From an uncultured Oscillospiraceae bacterium (GTDB lineage: Bacteria > Bacillota > Clostridia > Oscillospirales > Acutalibacteraceae), in NCBI GenBank assembly GCA_900549055.1, contig URNB01000001.1:1-64000 (forward strand): 64,000 bases of DNA, read 5' to 3'. Both the position numbers and the translations under genes were made by a program. Below, in pieces: positions 43,627-53,065 of the stretch (positions are counted from its first letter, which is position 1; the number at the start of each line of letters is the position of its first letter). The notes below the pieces were generated by a model. The model had not been told where the DNA came from and did not search any database. It saw only the letters and a program-made list of their open reading frames with translations.

Positions 43627-45726
43627 CTAAAGCGTCAGCAATTCGGAAATTACCGTGACGGCAAAGCCCGCAGCCTGCTGGAAAAGAATAATTATCATAA
43701 CGATAAGGAAGAAAATTATACCTACGCCCAAAAGCGACAAAAAGCTTGAAGAAAGCATACGTCCGAAGCTGAAATCGTGAATTTTTATTAGTCCGCATAT
43801 CATAAGCAAGACAAAATAAATGACGGATACAGCGCTTAAGATTGATAAAAAATTCGCCTCTGTGGGAAGAAGTACATTTGTCAGAATTACCGTAATAAAG
43901 TTTTTGAGGATCAGCGGCAGGAGCGAATAGCAGGTAATTATTATTATTTCCCGCAGCCTTCCCTTTCCGCCCATAAGCGTGCATACAAACCAGTTTGCGG
44001 CAATCCAAAGCACCACTATTCCTATTGTCCGCGCCATTACCCAAAGCGAATTGAAGGTTTCAGGATCGTACTGTGTGAAGAGGAAACCGCCGCCGAGCTT
44101 TAAAATAATTGCGGAGGCATAAAACAGCAGTGCCAGAATAATGCCAATGCCGACAGACCCCATACCTTTTTCTTTAACAAGCCCGAAGCTTTCTGACGGG
44201 TGTATCATAGTACCGAGCATTAAGCGTATCTCAGGGCTTTTAACCAAATTAAGGCTTCGTCTTTTGCTTATTACAAACCCCGCGATTATTGCCGCAAAAA
44301 CCACCGCCGTAAGTGTAAACAGCACCGAAAAGTTATTGCTTATAAACTCGCTGCGGCTGTATTCAAATGCAACGGCGTACGCTTCCCTGTCGTAGCCCGC
44401 CTTTGCATATTTCATAGCCTCTTTATAATTTCCTTCATCAATAGAGGCGTTCGCCATGCCGCTGTACGCCGCCTGAATGCAATTGTCTTCCTTTAATACC
44501 TTCTGCCAGCCCGCCTTTGCCTCGGCGTACTTTCCTTTCATTGTAAGGGCATCAAGCCGCTTTACTTCTTTTCCGTAATCGTTTATTTTAAAAACCGTAA
44601 TATCGTTATTTACGCTGTCGGATACAATTACCCTGTCTCCGTCATCAAGCAGCGCCATGCCCGAAACATTCACAAAGCTTCCCCTTTGGGTGCCCTCGTG
44701 CATTCCTCCGCCGAATGCCGTAATCATTCTGCATTCGCCGTCGTAAAGAAAGACCTTGCCGAAGACCGATTCCAACGCATATATATAGCCCGAGCCGTCT
44801 ATTTCGATATTCATAATATCCTGCGAGGCAAACGCGCCGAACGAATAATCGCGGTTTACGGGAGTATCCGTAAAATTAACATCCTCCGACTCAAGAATGT
44901 TCCTGCCTGTTCCGGGGCTTAATTTTCTTATCTGCCCTTTGTTCTGATATCTCTCGGTTTTACCGTTACAGGTATATATGAAACCGTCGTTATCCGACTT
45001 AATATCCACAAAGCTGTAGGGTATGCGGCTTGCTGTATTTGCCCTTTTTGCATTGTTCGGGAAGATTCTTCCCATTATATTGCTCATGACCCCTGCGATT
45101 CCCGCAGTCACGGTATTTGCGCCGTAAAAGCCTATGAATTTACCGTTTTCGTCATAAAGCAGCGCTCCGTAATAAGAGCCCTCGCTTAGTATGTAGGTGC
45201 AGCCCTTTTCATCTATCGCTATTCTTATTGGGCGGAAATCGAAATTGTCCGGCAAAAGAGAGGAATCCGGCAGCGTTATTATATTGATAAGCTCACCGCG
45301 CAGGGTGCTGTGAAGTATTCTGCTTCCCTCGGTGTCGCAGATGTATATTGTTTTATCGGTATGTATATAAATGCTCTTGGCATCATCGTAGCTTTCTTTC
45401 CCCGAAATTTTATGAATCTCATAAAGAAGACTGTAATTACCGTCAAATACCGATATCCTTGAGGAGGAGTCAAGCAGATATATCCTTCCGTCGGAATCCG
45501 TGCATACATCGTTAAGCTCTTTAAAGGCGGATATGCCGAGCTTTTCCGCGTTAAGAACCGTATCGCACGAATACATTGCGCGGTTGTATACCTCCTTGCG
45601 CTCGTCCCCTATATTATCCCAGTAGGTATAGCTTGCGCACGGAATTTCGGCAGAGGCTGAAATTACGGAAACCAATGTAACCGCCGCAATCAGCGATGCT
45701 GTAATTGTCTTTAATATTCGCTTCAA
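43627..45726 (-). CDS. NHL-repeat, TPR-like and Yip1-domain membrane protein
   Basis: This 699-residue protein has an N-terminal signal/anchor (ITASLIAAVTLVSVISASA), an extracellular NHL/beta-propeller region (about 50-395; repeats such as DVCTDSDGRIYLLDSSSRIS and IEIDGSGYIYALESVFGKVF), a short TPR-like helical pair (about 400-450), one membrane segment at about 465-487 (FSVLFTLTAVVFAAIIAGFV) and a C-terminal Yip1 domain with about five membrane segments. This architecture co-occurs with DUF5696 and CUT1 genes. It may sense or organise glycan uptake at the membrane; no activity is established. The start is TTG at 45726 after AAGGAG. Confidence 0.82.
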   Translation of the reverse strand: MKRILKTITASLIAAVTLVSVISASAEIPCASYTYWDNIGDERKEVYNRAMYSCDTVLNAEKLGISAFKELNDVCTDSDGRIYLLDSSSRISVFDGNYSLLYEIHKISGKESYDDAKSIYIHTDKTIYICDTEGSRILHSTLRGELINIITLPDSSLLPDNFDFRPIRIAIDEKGCTYILSEGSYYGALLYDENGKFIGFYGANTVTAGIAGVMSNIMGRIFPNNAKRANTASRIPYSFVDIKSDNDGFIYTCNGKTERYQNKGQIRKLSPGTGRNILESEDVNFTDTPVNRDYSFGAFASQDIMNIEIDGSGYIYALESVFGKVFLYDGECRMITAFGGGMHEGTQRGSFVNVSGMALLDDGDRVIVSDSVNNDITVFKINDYGKEVKRLDALTMKGKYAEAKAGWQKVLKEDNCIQAAYSGMANASIDEGNYKEAMKYAKAGYDREAYAVAFEYSRSEFISNNFSVLFTLTAVVFAAIIAGFVISKRRSLNLVKSPEIRLMLGTMIHPSESFGLVKEKGMGSVGIGIILALLFYASAIILKLGGGFLFTQYDPETFNSLWVMARTIGIVVLWIAANWFVCTLMGGKGRLREIIIITCYSLLPLILKNFITVILTNVLLPTEANFLSILSAVSVIYFVLLMICGLIKIHDFSFGRMLSSSFLSLLGVGIIFFLIVMIIILFQQAAGFAVTVISELLTL

Positions 45727-45744
45727 GTGGTTTCAGCTCCTTAA

Positions 45745-46644
45745 TTACTCCTTGATACCGGCACTGCTCATGCCCTCTACCACATTGCTTTGGGTGACAA
45801 GATATATAACTATCGGCGGTATCATCATTATAACAGTGATAGCCATACTGCTGCCGGAACGAGCAATGCCTCCCGCCGTTATTTGGCTTACTATCTGCGG
45901 CAGGGTCTTAAGCTGCTCGGTAAACACCGTTCCGTTCGGAACTGACGCCCATATGTCCCTGAATGTGAAAAGAAACACGGTAAAGGTTGCCGGCTTTATT
46001 ATCGGCAGTACGATTGAGAAAAATATGCGGTAGGAATTCGCTCCGTCGATTTTCGCCGCCTCAAGCAGCGCCTCGGGCAAATACCCCTCGATATACTGCT
46101 TAATAAGGAACACTCCGAGTGTTCCTGCCATAGGCGGCAAAAGGTATACCCAATATGTATCGATCATACGAAGCTTTGAAAATATCAAATATTGCGGCAC
46201 CGCAAGCGTTGTAGCACTGAACATGAGCGCAAACTGAACTATCCAAAAAAGCACATTTCTTCCGTAAAAGGTCGCCTTTGAAAGCACAAAAGCGGCCATC
46301 GCCGAGACGAGTATATACACAAGCGAGGTTACTACACTTACAAAAATACTGTTGAATATATACCTTGAAAGCGGAATTTTCAGCGACGCCATAAGCTCCG
46401 GCAGCACAAGATAATTTTCAAGCGTGGGTCTGCTCACAAAAAAGCGAGGCGGAAAAATCATCAGCTCATCAAGCGGCTTAAAGGAGGTGCATACCGCATA
46501 TACCAGCGGCAGCATTGTGAAAAGTCCGGCGAGGAATATAAGAAAAAAGTTCATGAAATTACCGAAGCGCGAACGCGTAAAGCGCCTGCTTGCCGGCTTT
46601 TCGTGAGCGTTTGCGCGCCCCTTTAAATATTTTTTCAGCGACAT
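45745..46644 (-). CDS. Sugar ABC transporter permease, MalG-type (CUT1 system B)
   Basis: This protein of about 299 residues has six membrane segments (first NFFLIFLAGLFTMLPLVYA) and the EAA loop (ALLEAAKIDGANSYRIFFSIVLP). It ends IKE, just before the Yip1 gene. The ATG at 46644 has an AAGGTGAGG site; an in-frame ATG at 46659 overlapping the previous stop codon is the alternative. It pairs with the MalF-type permease upstream. Confidence 0.9.
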   Translation of the reverse strand: MSLKKYLKGRANAHEKPASRRFTRSRFGNFMNFFLIFLAGLFTMLPLVYAVCTSFKPLDELMIFPPRFFVSRPTLENYLVLPELMASLKIPLSRYIFNSIFVSVVTSLVYILVSAMAAFVLSKATFYGRNVLFWIVQFALMFSATTLAVPQYLIFSKLRMIDTYWVYLLPPMAGTLGVFLIKQYIEGYLPEALLEAAKIDGANSYRIFFSIVLPIIKPATFTVFLFTFRDIWASVPNGTVFTEQLKTLPQIVSQITAGGIARSGSSMAITVIMMIPPIVIYLVTQSNVVEGMSSAGIKE

Positions 46645-46655
46645 TTTCCTCACCT

Positions 46656-47582
46656 TCATTTCTGCGCCATCTGAAGAATTTTACCCACTATAAGTCTGGT
46701 TATGACCATCATCATAAATAAGACCACCGCTATTGCCGAGGCATAGCCGAATTCATAGCGAACCGTTGCCACATCGGACATAAGCGATACCACCGTATCT
46801 ACCGCGTTGCCCTTGCTGGGGTAGCCTGCCAGCGTCACCGCGATTGCACTGACCGAAAATGACGCCTGTATCTGCATGACCGCACTGAAAAGCAGCATAT
46901 GCGACATTGACGGAAGTGTTATGTAACGCAGCTCCTGCCAGCGATTGCGAACGCCGTCAATTGAACCTGCCTCATATAAATCTCTGTTTATATTCTGCAG
47001 TCCCGAAATATTCGCAAGAAACGAGACACCCATGCTCTGCCACAGCTGAACAACAATTATTATCGGCATAAGGTAGGCTTCGTTTTTAAGCCAGGTTATC
47101 GGCTCGGTTATTATTCCGAGTGATAAAAGCATACTGTTTATATAGCCGTAGCTGTCCCCGCTGAAGGCGACCTGCCAAATAAAGTAAGCATTTCCGACAA
47201 GCGACGGCGCATAAAACATAAGCGACATAAACGCACGCGCCCCCGGTGAAAATTCGTTTACCGCCCAGGCTAAAATAAACGAGAGCAAAAAGCCGAGCGG
47301 ACCTGCCACTATTGCGAAGACCAAGGTGTTTTTTACCGTAACGGCAAAGGTCATATCATTTACTATAAGTCTTTTGTAATTGTCTATTCCGTTAAATACC
47401 GGAGAAGCTATCAGGTCATACGAGGTAAAGCTTAAGGCAAGGGAAGAGAATATCGGAAGAACCGTAAAAAGAACAAAGAAAATCAAAAACGGCGCAAACA
47501 TAACAAACATCGGGATATTCTCTTTAAAATTTGCAGCCAATTCATTTTTTCCGATTTTATTGCGTTTCATAAAATTCTCCAT
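46656..47582 (-). CDS. Sugar ABC transporter permease, MalF-type (CUT1 system B)
   Basis: This 308-residue membrane protein has six predicted segments (first at about 26-48, MFVMFAPFLIFFVLFTVLPI) and the EAA loop (LYEAGSIDGVRNRWQELRYITLP). It forms the channel with the MalG-type permease and serves the large binding protein encoded 20 bases upstream. GGGAG lies before the start. Confidence 0.9.
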   Translation of the reverse strand: MENFMKRNKIGKNELAANFKENIPMFVMFAPFLIFFVLFTVLPIFSSLALSFTSYDLIASPVFNGIDNYKRLIVNDMTFAVTVKNTLVFAIVAGPLGFLLSFILAWAVNEFSPGARAFMSLMFYAPSLVGNAYFIWQVAFSGDSYGYINSMLLSLGIITEPITWLKNEAYLMPIIIVVQLWQSMGVSFLANISGLQNINRDLYEAGSIDGVRNRWQELRYITLPSMSHMLLFSAVMQIQASFSVSAIAVTLAGYPSKGNAVDTVVSLMSDVATVRYEFGYASAIAVVLFMMMVITRLIVGKILQMAQK

Positions 47583-47602
47583 TCTGCCGCTCCCGCGGGA
47601 AA

Positions 47603-50359
47603 TTATCGGTACTCTGCTATTTTGCGTTTAATTTCATCATCCGCGACCCTGCTCCATTTCACAAGTGCGTCCTTAGTTCTTGAGGTTCCGTTCACCACCG
47701 ACCAAAACGCCTGATCGACGCAGCGGGTCATATAATAGCTGCCGGGCACCTCCGGAACCTCTTTAACAAGCGCCCACTCGCTGTTAATGACCTTTTGCAC
47801 CTCAGGCTTCCACGCAAGGCGCGACAGTGCTTCAACATTTGAGGTGGTTATTCTGCCTATCATTCCGAGTATACTCTCTACATTATTGCTGTATCTTTCC
47901 TGGGTATCCGCCGAGACCCACCATTTCAAAAATTCCCAGGCGGCCTTTTTATTCTTTGATTTCTCGATTATTCCGCAGCCCGTACCCGCGCCCGAAACAA
48001 AATTATTTCCGTTTTCGGTTCCGGGAACCTCGGCTACAGTCCATCTGCCCTCGATTTCTCTCGCCGCCGAATACAGCGTCATATACATTGTGTACGGCGC
48101 GATACCGAGCGGCATTGAGCCTACTCTGAAGCGGTTATAAAAATCCGCTTCCTTGTAGAAATCGTAATCCGTGTAGAACTCCGTCCATTTTTCAAATATC
48201 TCAACCGCTTTATCGGAAGTAAGTGCCGTTCCGTCAAGCTCATCGTTATAAAGACTTAATCCGCTTTGTGTCATGAGCGTCGGGAAGACATTGAGTCCCC
48301 CGATTCCCGCATTCACTGTGGTGGAGGAGGTTATCTGCGTATACGGCATATAAACGCTCATATTATTACGCTGTATAACCGTGGCTGCCTCTAAAAATTC
48401 AGTCCATGTTTTCGGAACGGATAATCCGAGGCTGCCGAATATATCTTCCCTGTAAAACATTAAAAAGAAGCTCTGCGTATCGGGCAGTGCGTAAAGCGCG
48501 TTGCCGTATGCATACGGTGTTTCCGCTCCCGGCTGAAAGCTTTTAAGCACATCCGAGCAGTCATCGAACTGTCTGAGATCGCTCAAGGCACCGCGTATCC
48601 CGAGGTTTACCGGATCTACCCTTGACATTTGCAGCGATACATCCGGGAAGTTGCCTGAAAGTATACCGTTAATAAGCGGCGTGTTGACGATTTCAAGCTT
48701 GACGCTTATACCCGTTTTTTCGGTGAAGGATTCCTTTATAAGCGAATTCAGAACCGACGCCTGATCCTGTCCCCAGTTGACCCACAGCCTTACCGTCTCC
48801 GAGCCTTCCTTGCTGTCCGATATTGCATAATCAGAGGAAAAAGACACAAAGAAGCGCTTAAAGCCGTAAACCAACCGCTTAATAATTCCTGCGCTTTTCT
48901 CCGCCGCATTTGCCCCGTAGGGAACAATATAAAGCTCGTCAAGCGCAAGCGGCATATTCACCATATCATAAAGCCATGAGCCTAGCGATGTGTAATTAGT
49001 GTAGTAATCCGAAAGGTACTGCTGCGCCGAATAAGGGCTTTTAAGCATTGCGGCAAGCACGCGCGCCGTGTTTTTCATAGCCGCAGTATACTGCGAGCTG
49101 CGGTCGGACGATTCCGAATCGATATCTTCCGCAAGCTTCAGCAGAAGCTCACGACATTCCGTCAGCGTTTCGGTAAAATCCGGAATCTGCTTAAAAAGCT
49201 CATAATCGCGGTTGGCATCCGGTGTTTCGCCGGTAATCGCAACAATCTTTATGTATTCATCGCCGAGCGTATTTACAATTTTTTTCAGTCTCGAAAAATA
49301 TTCCGACTTATTTCCCGCATTTACTTCGAGCGTCAATGTGTGCGTTCCCTTATCAAGATAAAAATAATACGGCTCTTTATCATCCTCGAATGTATAATAT
49401 TTCCAGGCAGAGCCGTATGGGAAAACCAGCTCTTCCGCTTGAGAAAACGGAACGCTGCCGTCAATTTTCAGTCGGCGTACACTCTGCCCGTTAATTAGCT
49501 CAGATTGCTTGTAGCGCATATTGAGATAATAATATCCCGCTTCCTTAACCTCAAAAGTCCACGAAAGGCTTTCAAAGGGCTTCTGCCATGTGCTGCCGCC
49601 GATATAATTGATTTTCGATAATGCCGCGTCGGACGGCGTCATACCGGCATCGCTGTTGTTTGACTTCGGGATTATAGAGCGGCTCGTTTTATCCGTCGCC
49701 GATTCCGCATGTATGTTTATAATTTCGGTGTCAAGCTTTTGAAGGCTGTAATTACGGCTTACGGTTTTATAGTCGTCACTTTCCGAAATCGGAACCAAAG
49801 AAAGTGATGATATCTCTATTCCCTGCTCGGGCGAACGCAGTGTCAGAGTATGCTCTCCCGCCTTGATGTCAAAGGCGTAAGGCTCGCTTGCGGCACCCGA
49901 ATTATCGCAGACAAGCGAGGTGATAAATTCGCCCGTTTCTATCTGCTCGGGAGCGAATTCATTGCCGAGCGAATCACGCCTCGGCTCATCCGACGCATTT
50001 TTCCACAGCCTTTTGAGCACCGTGTTTTCAATTCCCTCAAACGGATATTCACCGTCTAACAGTAACCCGATGGCAACATCTGTACCGCTGCCGCAGGGCT
50101 TCCATACTATTTTCAGGTTATAGCTGCCGCCGCTTTGCATATTAAATTTAAAATTCAGATCCCCGACTCCGTCGTTCCATAAAACAGCTCCGTCCTTTTC
50201 ACTGATACCGGCTCTGTAAACGGCGTTTTTCAAAAGCTCAATGCTGCTCTCATAAGCCGCACTCTGCGCCGATACACCTGCGGCAGACGCCGATAAGCAC
50301 TGCACCGCAAGCAGTGCCGCGGCGGCAAATGAAATTATTCTTTTCGAGAATCTGCTCAT
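47603..50359 (-). CDS. Oversized extracellular solute-binding protein (CUT1 system B)
   Basis: This protein of about 918 residues has a signal peptide (RIISFAAAALLAVQCLSASA). Two N-terminal jelly-roll modules resemble carbohydrate-binding domains (about 45-200, FKFNMQSGGSYNLKIVWKP; about 255-365, SWTFEVKEAGYYYLNMRYK ... GTHTLTLEVNAG), followed by a helical spacer (about 370-480). A family 1 solute-binding domain spans about 530-915 (VRLWVNWGQDQASVLNSLI; FPDVSLQMSRVDP; MFYREDIFGSLGLSVPKTW; AAWEFLKWWVSADTQERYS). Ordinary members are about 420-500 residues, so the first half is an added glycan-contact region. The ATG at 50359 follows AAAGG. Confidence 0.85.
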   Translation of the reverse strand: MSRFSKRIISFAAAALLAVQCLSASAAGVSAQSAAYESSIELLKNAVYRAGISEKDGAVLWNDGVGDLNFKFNMQSGGSYNLKIVWKPCGSGTDVAIGLLLDGEYPFEGIENTVLKRLWKNASDEPRRDSLGNEFAPEQIETGEFITSLVCDNSGAASEPYAFDIKAGEHTLTLRSPEQGIEISSLSLVPISESDDYKTVSRNYSLQKLDTEIINIHAESATDKTSRSIIPKSNNSDAGMTPSDAALSKINYIGGSTWQKPFESLSWTFEVKEAGYYYLNMRYKQSELINGQSVRRLKIDGSVPFSQAEELVFPYGSAWKYYTFEDDKEPYYFYLDKGTHTLTLEVNAGNKSEYFSRLKKIVNTLGDEYIKIVAITGETPDANRDYELFKQIPDFTETLTECRELLLKLAEDIDSESSDRSSQYTAAMKNTARVLAAMLKSPYSAQQYLSDYYTNYTSLGSWLYDMVNMPLALDELYIVPYGANAAEKSAGIIKRLVYGFKRFFVSFSSDYAISDSKEGSETVRLWVNWGQDQASVLNSLIKESFTEKTGISVKLEIVNTPLINGILSGNFPDVSLQMSRVDPVNLGIRGALSDLRQFDDCSDVLKSFQPGAETPYAYGNALYALPDTQSFFLMFYREDIFGSLGLSVPKTWTEFLEAATVIQRNNMSVYMPYTQITSSTTVNAGIGGLNVFPTLMTQSGLSLYNDELDGTALTSDKAVEIFEKWTEFYTDYDFYKEADFYNRFRVGSMPLGIAPYTMYMTLYSAAREIEGRWTVAEVPGTENGNNFVSGAGTGCGIIEKSKNKKAAWEFLKWWVSADTQERYSNNVESILGMIGRITTSNVEALSRLAWKPEVQKVINSEWALVKEVPEVPGSYYMTRCVDQAFWSVVNGTSRTKDALVKWSRVADDEIKRKIAEYR

Positions 50360-50397
50360 ATAATTCAAACCTTTCAGGGGCATAAGGTGTTTTTTCT

Positions 50398-51906
50398 TTA
50401 CCCTGCCAAATTTAACGCCCCGACTCCCGGCTTCTGATAAAGTCTTATATAATCGACAAAATAATTAAAGGGAAGATCGCTGTTGTTCACACGGTTGCTT
50501 GCATTTGTCTCTCCTAAGTCCGGAGCATATATAAAGTTATTCAAAATAATAAGCAAAGGAGAATTAAAGCCGCCCATACCGCCGTTTTTATCGAAATCGT
50601 CGGTCATGTCAAAGGTCATGTAATCCTCGCCGTCAACCGACATTATCATTTTTTCGGGGGTCCACTCAAAGCCGTAGGTGTGGTATTCCTTCGATAAATT
50701 ATCGGTATTTTTGAACACATAGTTTGTCGTTGTGGTTTTGTTATAGTGATTGCCGTTATACATTGTGTGCTTTCCGTTATGGAACCATTTATGTATGTTC
50801 GGTATTGCGGTGTCTGTGCTGCTGAAAATTTCAAAAACATCTATTTCAACACCGTAATCGTGTTTAGTGCTTTCATCCTTCAGCGCGCCGCCGCTCACAA
50901 GCCAGAAGGACGGCCATGCCCCGACGCTGTACGGCACCATCGCCCGCATTTCAAGATAGCCGTATTTATAGCTCATGGTGTTCTGCGTGCATATTGATGA
51001 ATTGGTGGCGTATTCCGCTGTCGGCAATGCGGGATTGTAATAGCGTATAGCCGTCATTTTGAGCAGACCGTTATTGACATTGACAACATTTGAATCCCTC
51101 ATGAGCGGCATCATGCTTGTACCCGCCATCTTATTTTCAAAGCACCACTTATTCATATTAAGGGCATTTCCGCCGAACTCATCGCCCCAGACATATTTGT
51201 AGTCGCTTTTAATCTGCGATTTGAAGCTTTTGCATTCACCGTTCAGCGTATTAAGCTTTCCGCTTTCATAATTAAGGGATACGAACCACTCTGCGGCGGT
51301 TTCGGTCATCGCGGTGTGGCCGCCCTCTATATAAATTTTGTTATTTTTAAGGGATACGGCATATTTATTTTCCTTAAGCTCCGATTTGCGGCGGTTTGTA
51401 TTGCCTATAAGTATTTCCTTCGCGCCGACAGCCGCACTGTCATCGGAAACGGTGAGCTTCTGCCCCGCCTTTTCCGAAAAATACGAGCGTATCTTCTCCG
51501 CCGCAGCTTTCATTTCGGCATTACCCTTCGGATATATAACGGTATAACCTGCAGGTCCGTTCCATTTTACGGCGCTTACGGTAATCTCGCTCTTTTCGTC
51601 CGCTTCGGAGCCTGACGAGGTGTTCTTTGTTGCGCGCGGGCGTTTTTCTCTTTCGGAGGTGCCGTCATCCTCTGTACTGCCGCTGTCGGAATTATTATCG
51701 TTGTCATAATAATAATTGTCATCCGAGCTGTCACTTGAAGAAGAATCGGTGCTTTCGTCGTTCTGCACAACGATTACCTTTTTAATGATCTTCTTCTTTT
51801 TCTTTTTTACTTCCTCACTGCTTCCGCAGCCGGCAACAAGCGCGGCGGCAAGCAGCAAAGAGCATACTGCCTTTATCAGTCGGTCAATTTTTTGGTATCG
51901 GAACAT
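50398..51906 (-). CDS. Lipoprotein glycoside hydrolase family 16 enzyme
   Basis: This protein of about 502 residues has a lipobox (LVAGC, Cys27), a Lys-rich then Ser/Asp/Tyr/Asn-rich low-complexity stalk (about 30-95), a small alpha/beta domain resembling the N-terminal domain of alpha-glucuronidase-like proteins (about 105-215; MKAAAEKIRSYFSEKAG, AKEILIGNTNR), and a GH16 catalytic domain (about 235-495) with YGYLEMRAMVP, WPSFWLVSG, the catalytic EIDVFEIF and YFVDYIRLYQKPG. It should cut a beta-glucan or beta-galactan at the cell surface. It is the first gene of the large minus-strand cluster. GGGAG places the start at 51906. Confidence 0.9.
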   Translation of the reverse strand: MFRYQKIDRLIKAVCSLLLAAALVAGCGSSEEVKKKKKKIIKKVIVVQNDESTDSSSSDSSDDNYYYDNDNNSDSGSTEDDGTSEREKRPRATKNTSSGSEADEKSEITVSAVKWNGPAGYTVIYPKGNAEMKAAAEKIRSYFSEKAGQKLTVSDDSAAVGAKEILIGNTNRRKSELKENKYAVSLKNNKIYIEGGHTAMTETAAEWFVSLNYESGKLNTLNGECKSFKSQIKSDYKYVWGDEFGGNALNMNKWCFENKMAGTSMMPLMRDSNVVNVNNGLLKMTAIRYYNPALPTAEYATNSSICTQNTMSYKYGYLEMRAMVPYSVGAWPSFWLVSGGALKDESTKHDYGVEIDVFEIFSSTDTAIPNIHKWFHNGKHTMYNGNHYNKTTTTNYVFKNTDNLSKEYHTYGFEWTPEKMIMSVDGEDYMTFDMTDDFDKNGGMGGFNSPLLIILNNFIYAPDLGETNASNRVNNSDLPFNYFVDYIRLYQKPGVGALNLAG

Positions 51907-51956
51907 TACCGTCAACTCCCTGCTTTTTCGGATTTATGTTGTCATTCTGCCCAATT

Positions 51957-51985
51957 ATTATAATCGATTGCCTTATTTTTTTAAA
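51957..51985 (-). promoter_or_regulatory. Predicted promoter of the large utilization cluster
   Basis: Minus strand TTTAAA (51980-51985), a 17-base spacer and TATAAT (51957-51962), about 50 bases before the GH16 start. The hexamer pair and spacing are the same as those predicted for mglB. Confidence 0.5.
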
Positions 51986-52068
51986 TGCAATTTTTATTAT
52001 AATTTGCACTTTTCTTCACTAATTTAACTTCCGAAAATTTTTCGGATTATATTTTGGGGAAATATTTA

Positions 52069-52097
52069 TTGATTTTTTTATTGAAATCTATTATAAT
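52069..52097 (+). promoter_or_regulatory. Predicted promoter of the divergent AraC regulator
   Basis: TTGATT (52069-52074), a 17-base spacer and TATAAT (52092-52097). A small inverted repeat CCGAAAA/TTTTCGG lies between this and the opposite promoter (about 52031-52045), a possible regulator site. Confidence 0.55.
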
Positions 52098-52197
52098 TGA
52101 AGAATAAAATCAAGCCATTCCTGTGTTTTTTACCATTGACAGGCTTATGGAATAAAAATACAATTTTGTAAAATGCTTCTTTGTACGGGTGGTTACA

Positions 52198-53022
52198 ATG
52201 ATCTTCAATTCAAACGATTTCTATATAAATTCGCTTCAGCGCGTTCACTACATCGATACAAATATTTACACGAATAATTTTGTTGAGTACAGAACGCAGC
52301 TTTTGTTTGACGAGCTTATCTTTTTCTACCAAACCGAGGCGACGATTTATTTTGACAAAAGCGTATTTAACATCAGTCACGGCGATATTCTCTTCCTGCC
52401 CGCCGGCGAGCATGAAAAATACCGTATTGATTTTAATAAAAAGGGCTCGTTTATAGATATTTTCTTTACCACCAATTATTCGGGGAAGTATCAGCAGCAG
52501 CTTTTTAAAACCATGTTCGGAAATTCAATGTATCACGATTTTAACCAAATACTTTCCACCTGGCAGAAAAATCAATCCGGCACATATACAAAATGTCTTT
52601 CCATTCTTTACAACATCATAAGCAATCTTCAAACCAATATATATACCACCTCCGATCAATTTAAAATAATTCAGCCCGCCGTAGACCTTATAGCGGAAAC
52701 GCTGACAAACCGCAAAATAACCGTTGAGGATCTGGCGGTGCAGTGCGGAATAAGCTATTCCTACTTTTTAAAGCTTTTTCAAAGCATTTTTCACGACACG
52801 CCAAAGAGCTATATTATAAAGCAAAAGATCAATTACAGCTGCGAGCTTTTGTCCCAAGGCAAAAAAATAACCGAGGTGTCCGAGGAATTGGGCTTTTCCG
52901 ATATTTACTTTTTCAGCCGTCAGTTTAAAAAATTCATGAAGGTCTCTCCGTCCGAATTCAAAAACAAAATGCAGCAAAATAACAACTGGTTCAATCATGT
53001 TAACGATTTTGAAAAATCATAA
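52198..53022 (+). CDS. AraC-family transcription regulator
   Basis: This 274-residue protein has an N-terminal cupin-like sensing domain (LIFFYQTEATIYFDKSVFNI; GDILFLPAGEHEKYRIDF) and a C-terminal AraC DNA-binding domain (about 175-270; ITVEDLAVQCGISYSYFLKLF and VSEELGFSDIYFFSRQFKKF, ending VSPSEFK). It is divergent from the large cluster beginning with the GH16 lipoprotein, which is the expected target. The start is the ATG at 52198 after GGGTGG. Confidence 0.9.
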   Translation: MIFNSNDFYINSLQRVHYIDTNIYTNNFVEYRTQLLFDELIFFYQTEATIYFDKSVFNISHGDILFLPAGEHEKYRIDFNKKGSFIDIFFTTNYSGKYQQQLFKTMFGNSMYHDFNQILSTWQKNQSGTYTKCLSILYNIISNLQTNIYTTSDQFKIIQPAVDLIAETLTNRKITVEDLAVQCGISYSYFLKLFQSIFHDTPKSYIIKQKINYSCELLSQGKKITEVSEELGFSDIYFFSRQFKKFMKVSPSEFKNKMQQNNNWFNHVNDFEKS

Positions 53023-53065
53023 AAAGCATCCGCGCCGACATTCCGCAGTCGGCACGGATGCTTTT
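53022..53065. terminator. Bidirectional terminator between convergent genes
   Basis: AAAAGCATCCGCGCCGAC (53022-53039) pairs with GTCGGCACGGATGCTTTT (53048-53065) with one mismatch in 18. It starts at the last base of the AraC gene and overlaps the stop codon of the beta-helix gene. Confidence 0.8.
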
